Assembly (NCBI GenBank): GCA_945876405.1
Contig: CAMCOJ010000139.1
Span: 1-5,994, forward strand
Length of the DNA: 5,994 bases
From: an uncultured Ruminococcus sp.
GTDB taxonomy: Bacteria; Bacillota; Clostridia; Oscillospirales; Ruminococcaceae
Reading direction: 5' to 3'
The notes under the pieces are model-generated. The model saw only the letters and a list, made by a program, of their open reading frames with translations, was not told the origin of the DNA and searched no databases. Shown here piece by piece: positions 5,402 to 5,994 of this stretch. Every line of letters begins with the position of its first letter. The first letter of the stretch is position 1. Position numbers and translations under genes: made by a program.

Positions 5402-5438
5402 AGCCGGTTTTCGTCAGTTGACGGGAGCCGGCTTGTTT
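5402..5438 (+). terminator. Long terminator-type hairpin after the integrase
   Basis: Positions 5402-5416 pair with 5419-5433. The outer part is AGCCGG/CCGGCT, the middle is TTTT with GGAG (wobble pairs), and the inner part is CGTCA/TGACG, giving about 15 pairs around a tiny loop. A weak T-rich tail (TTGTTT) follows. It begins 13 bases after the integrase stop and probably ends its transcript. The long dyad could also belong to the attachment region at the prophage edge. Confidence 0.7.
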
Positions 5439-5443
5439 GCGTC

Positions 5444-5472
5444 TTGAAACAGGGAAGAAAATATGATAAAAT
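5444..5472 (+). promoter_or_regulatory. Promoter for the membrane protein gene
   Basis: TTGAAA (5444-5449), a 17-base spacer, and TAAAAT (5467-5472) preceded by TGA, an extended -10. An overlapping alternative -10 is TATTAT at 5475-5480. It directs transcription into the gene at 5546 and suggests that an independent, probably chromosomal, unit starts here. Confidence 0.65.
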
Positions 5473-5545
5473 GGTATTATAGTTTTTAGGAGAGAATACA
5501 TTTATTGATCATTTAAGTGATGTTGAAAATAAGGAGTCGATTAGT

Positions 5546-5994
5546 ATGAAAGTTTATAAATCATTTGACAATCTTGAACAAATAATTGATGATTTTAATG
5601 AAAGAACTGAAGGCGAGAAAAGAGAAGCAAAGGAAAAAGCTGTTTCTCAGTTTTGTTTTAAACTGGAAATGTCAAAATTATTGATGAACGTTGCTGTGAT
5701 CAGTATTATTATTGGTTTGTTCTTTGTAATTAAATTCGGACTCGCTGCTTTGATACGATCGTTGTTCACTGATGAAAGATCCGTATATAATACGGAGATG
5801 ATTGTACTTGGATCAGTGTTTATAATTATCGGACTCATAAATATTATTATATTTAAATTAACGCCACTTAAGCATGTGAATGGTTCACACCTTTATTACA
5901 AAGGAAAGGAATATCATTATTCAGATATTAAAAAAATAAAAATATCTGATATGAATATTGTCCGTGTTTTTCTTGCAGATGGAAGAACATTTAG
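5546..5994 (+). CDS. Two-helix membrane protein with cytoplasmic C-terminal domain, partial
   Basis: An open frame of 149 codons that runs off the window. The ATG at 5546 is preceded by AAGGAG (5531-5536). Residues 1-40 are charged and helical (EQIIDDFNERTEGEKREAKEKA). Residues about 46-70 form a first membrane helix (VAVISIIIGLFFVIKFGL) and about 84-104 a second (MIVLGSVFIIIGLINIIIF), joined by a short charged loop. After these comes a beta-type stretch (SHLYYKGKEYHYSDIKKIKI, then VRVFLADGRTF). This pattern of 'YYKGKEYHYSDI..I' followed by a strand resembles the bacterial PH-like domains that follow paired helices in many uncharacterised membrane proteins. No phage function is suggested. It lies beyond the integrase and its terminator, so it is probably host chromosome. 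Confidence 0.75.
   Translation, partial: MKVYKSFDNLEQIIDDFNERTEGEKREAKEKAVSQFCFKLEMSKLLMNVAVISIIIGLFFVIKFGLAALIRSLFTDERSVYNTEMIVLGSVFIIIGLINIIIFKLTPLKHVNGSHLYYKGKEYHYSDIKKIKISDMNIVRVFLADGRTF

Noticed and set aside
1..5994. CRISPR array, tRNA or rRNA genes
   Set aside because: No regularly spaced direct repeats, no cloverleaf with TTCRA-type arm, and no rRNA-like sequence were seen on either strand.

Overview
This window looks like a heavily decayed tailed-phage prophage in a low-to-mid GC Firmicute. The style of the proteins (phi13-type major tail protein, HK97-type portal, this type of tyrosine recombinase) suggests a gut clostridium of the Ruminococcus group; that host call is inference from protein style and base composition only. 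All phage genes read on the + strand in the usual morphogenesis order: large terminase, portal, head protease, major tail protein, tail assembly chaperone, tape measure, and finally an integrase.

Layout. Positions 26-223 carry a small zinc-ribbon protein. Positions 224-359 hold no gene but several inverted repeats. Positions 360-950 are the C-terminal third of a terminase large subunit, cut off at its N-terminus and broken by an in-frame TAA. Positions 971-1345 carry an AT-rich gene on the - strand with its own strong promoter. Positions 1452-2705 are an intact portal gene. It overlaps the first ~75 codons of a ClpP-type prohead protease, which runs out of frame into the C-terminal 165 codons of a major tail protein (to 3416). 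So the rest of the protease, the capsid and connector genes and the start of the tail gene are gone. Positions 3422-3963 hold an intact tail assembly chaperone pair with a recognisable -1 slippery heptamer. Positions 4058-4333 carry a second AT-rich orphan gene with a near-consensus promoter, followed by a terminator. Positions 4424 to about 4740 are the first ~105 codons of a tape measure protein, joined out of frame to the catalytic domain of a tyrosine integrase (about 4741-5388). A long terminator hairpin follows, and then what is probably host chromosome: a promoter and a two-helix membrane protein gene running off the end at 5994.

How it fits together. At least three junctions (about 350-378, 2919-2926 and 4735-4745) plus a nonsense mutation show that the phage cannot make particles or excise unaided. 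Two non-phage genes sit neatly between phage genes, in gaps that are normally short, and each has its own extended -10 promoter and visibly lower GC than the phage genes. They look like 'moron' cargo that can be expressed while the phage is silent. They are the best candidates for an undescribed function here, though neither sequence gives me a function.
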